DNA of 7,509 nt. It comes from Syntrophomonadaceae bacterium (GTDB lineage: Bacteria; Bacillota; Dethiobacteria; DTU022). Location of the stretch: the NCBI GenBank assembly GCA_007131435.1, contig SLQM01000213.1, positions 1 to 7,509 on the forward strand, in the 5' to 3' direction. Shown piece after piece: positions 6,274 to 7,509 of the stretch (positions are counted from its first letter, which is position 1; each line of letters opens with the position of its first letter). A model generated the notes under the pieces. The model was not told the DNA's origin. It saw only the letters and a list, made by a program, of their open reading frames with translations, and searched no databases. The position numbers and the translations under genes were made by a program.

Positions 6274-6693
6274 TTAAAATGTAACTCCATCCAGTCCTTC
6301 TTCACCACTGCCTGCTGTTCTATCTGTGAATACGATCATAATCTGGTTTGGGAGGCAGACTATGCTTTCATAAGAATATTCAATCCACCCGGTATGAGAA
6401 CATATATGCTTCGGACAGATATCACCGTCAAGGGGCATCATTCTAATCCGCCCTTCTTCAACCTCTAACAGGGCAGTATGCTCTCCATTTTCTCCAAAAG
6501 TAAAACTATATTCATAACGATCTTCAGTCGATAGTGAGAGCTCGGCTTGCATTTGATTCTGAACATATATTGCAGCATATTTTTGGCCGGAAGCGCTGGC
6601 CTGTTGAATATTAAACCAAAATCCAACAAAACCCCAAACCAGGATTGCTCCAACCAAGATATAATCTGCGATTTTAATTTTTAGTTTTGGCAA
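6274..6693 (-). CDS. NusG domain II-containing membrane-anchored protein
   Basis: This is a small NusG-domain-II family protein (DUF1312 type), unrelated to NusG in function as far as is known; its role is not established. One hydrophobic segment at residues about 9-29 (ADYILVGAILVWGFVGFWF) follows a short basic N-terminus, suggesting a membrane anchor with the rest outside. The C-terminal beta-rich domain carries the family's cysteine signature, DICPKHICSHTGWI (from about 92) and IVCLPNQIMIVF (from about 112). The three cysteines are C93, C98 and C113. I choose TTG at 6693 (139 residues), 5 nt after GGGTGA. TTG at 6696 and GTG at 6702 are in frame but overlap or crowd that site. Relatives often sit beside isoprenoid, FMN-transfer or Gx-transporter genes; none is next to it here. 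Confidence 0.85.
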   Translation of the reverse strand: MPKLKIKIADYILVGAILVWGFVGFWFNIQQASASGQKYAAIYVQNQMQAELSLSTEDRYEYSFTFGENGEHTALLEVEEGRIRMMPLDGDICPKHICSHTGWIEYSYESIVCLPNQIMIVFTDRTAGSGEEGLDGVTF

Positions 6694-6698
6694 CAAAA

Positions 6699-6704
6699 TC
6701 ACCC
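6699..6704 (-). promoter_or_regulatory. Ribosome binding site of the NusG-domain-II gene
   Basis: GGGTGA on the minus strand lies 5 nt before TTG at 6693. It contains the in-frame GTG at 6700-6702, which makes that GTG an unlikely start. Confidence 0.5.
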
Positions 6705-6710
6705 TGTAAT

Positions 6711-6719
6711 ATTATAACA
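6711..6719 (-). promoter_or_regulatory. Extended -10 promoter element before the NusG-domain-II gene
   Basis: TGTTATAAT on the minus strand is a perfect TGnTATAAT extended -10 box. The hexamer 17 nt upstream (TATAAA, 6734-6739) matches TTGACA at only three positions, which extended -10 promoters tolerate. Transcription would start near 6704-6705, at or just before the ribosome site, giving a leader of about a dozen nucleotides. The region is AT-rich, so chance matches are possible. Confidence 0.5.
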
Positions 6720-6752
6720 TATATTCTATAGGGTTTATATAATGACCTTTCT

Positions 6753-7490
6753 TCAACTCTTTATAATCAATGCGTCTGCGGCAACAGCACCCTTTCCTTT
6801 TTCAAATAGGATTAGGGGGTTAATGTCAATTTCTTCTATCGTTCCTTCGAGCTCAACTGCCAGCCGCGAAACTTTCATTAATATATCCACCAGGGCATCA
6901 ACATCTGCAGGCGGCATGCCCCGGTAACCTTTAAGAAGTGCCCTGCCTTTAATCTCATTGATCATAGAAACGGCATCTTCTTTTCGTAATGGGGCCACCC
7001 TGGTTGCCGCATCCTGCAGGACCTCAACGAATACACCGCCAAGTCCGAAAACAACTGCAGGGCCAAAGATGGGATCATTTTTAACACCGATTATAACTTC
7101 CAATCCTTTTCCGAGCATTTCCTGGACCAAGACTCCCTCGATAAAAGCTTCAGGGCTGGTAGATTCTATATTTTTAATAATTTTTTGGTAAGCCTTTTTC
7201 AGCTCTTCTCTTGATTCAATATTTAATATTACCCCACATAGATCGCTTTTATGCAGCAGCTGGGGCGACATTATCTTTAGGGCAACAGGGTAACCAAGTT
7301 TATCTGCTATATGTAGCGCATCTTCTTCATTTTTTGCAAGGCCCTCCCTGGTTGTAGGAATACCATACAATTCCAACAGCTCTTTTGAACGCCATTCTGT
7401 TATTGCTTTGCTATTAATTGTGATATGTTTATTCAACAAATCAATTGATTTTTTATACTCATGACCTCTTTTAATTTCAGGGTATTCCAT
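6753..7490 (-). CDS. ADP-forming acetate/acyl-CoA ligase, ATP-grasp (beta-type) subunit
   Basis: This 245-residue protein matches the ATP-grasp beta subunit of NDP-forming acyl-CoA synthetases (acetate--CoA ligase, ADP-forming), which interconvert acyl-CoA plus ADP and phosphate with acid, CoA and ATP. After about 27 variable residues come the ATP-grasp N-lobe (28-110) with LKIMSPQLLHKSD (71-83), then GVLVQEMLGKGLEVIIGVKNDP (119-140), the glycine-rich FGPAVVFGLGGVFVEVLQD (142-160) and EEIDINPLIL (219-228). H80 in the HKSD motif is probably the phosphate-relay histidine of the beta subunit. The usual HKsDvGGV reads HKSDLCGV here. Start ATG at 7490 has a CGGGGA site 5 nt upstream. The CoA-binding alpha subunit is absent from the window and would be expected beyond the right edge. 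The acid it uses cannot be deduced. Confidence 0.9.
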   Translation of the reverse strand: MEYPEIKRGHEYKKSIDLLNKHITINSKAITEWRSKELLELYGIPTTREGLAKNEEDALHIADKLGYPVALKIMSPQLLHKSDLCGVILNIESREELKKAYQKIIKNIESTSPEAFIEGVLVQEMLGKGLEVIIGVKNDPIFGPAVVFGLGGVFVEVLQDAATRVAPLRKEDAVSMINEIKGRALLKGYRGMPPADVDALVDILMKVSRLAVELEGTIEEIDINPLILFEKGKGAVAADALIIKS

Positions 7491-7509
7491 TTTTTCCCCG
7501 GAGCGCTTA

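Noticed and set aside
1..7509. Mobile elements, CRISPR arrays, tRNA or rRNA genes
   Set aside because: No transposase, integrase, direct-repeat array, cloverleaf or rRNA segment was seen; almost all of the window is protein-coding core genes.

Overview
The window is a compact, single-direction stretch of bacterial chromosome. Every convincing gene lies on the minus strand, so it is read from right to left. The organism looks like a low-to-moderate GC Gram-positive anaerobe of the Firmicutes/Clostridia type. The evidence is a textbook sigma-A promoter, long AGGAGGTGA-type Shine-Dalgarno sites, many GTG and TTG starts, the DUF177-rpmF-plsX-fab gene order, and ADP-forming acyl-CoA ligase and NusG-domain-II genes next door. 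I cannot name a genus from the sequence alone.

Right part (about 6274-7509). First comes an ATP-grasp subunit of an ADP-forming acetate/acyl-CoA ligase (6753-7490). It is followed by a small membrane-anchored NusG-domain-II protein (6274 to about 6693). An extended -10 element (6711-6719) may drive the NusG-domain-II gene, and a short GC-rich hairpin (6213-6229) may end it.

Main operon (1 to about 6203). A perfect consensus promoter (TTGACA, 17 nt, TATAAT; 6175-6203) starts a run of closely spaced genes: DUF177/YceD protein, rpmF (ribosomal protein L32, too short for a 60-codon ORF cutoff), plsX, fabH, fabD, fabG, acpP, fabF, and the first 20 codons of a further gene that is probably rnc (RNase III). 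Gaps are 2-45 nt, apart from the 86-nt rpmF-plsX gap, which holds a perfect 10-bp inverted repeat.

How the genes work together. AcpP carries the growing acyl chain. FabD loads malonate onto it, FabH starts chains from acyl-CoA, FabF extends them, and FabG reduces the 3-keto group. PlsX turns finished acyl-ACP into acyl-phosphate for phospholipid synthesis. DUF177 and L32 tie this set to ribosome assembly. Dehydratase (FabZ), enoyl reductase (FabI/FabK/FabL), acetyl-CoA carboxylase and the regulator FapR are not in the window.

This is mostly ordinary core metabolism. I do not see an undescribed system. The points most worth a second look are the rpmF-plsX stem-loop where other Firmicutes often have fapR, the promoter with a very short leader beginning in a U7 tract, and the heavy use of non-ATG starts.
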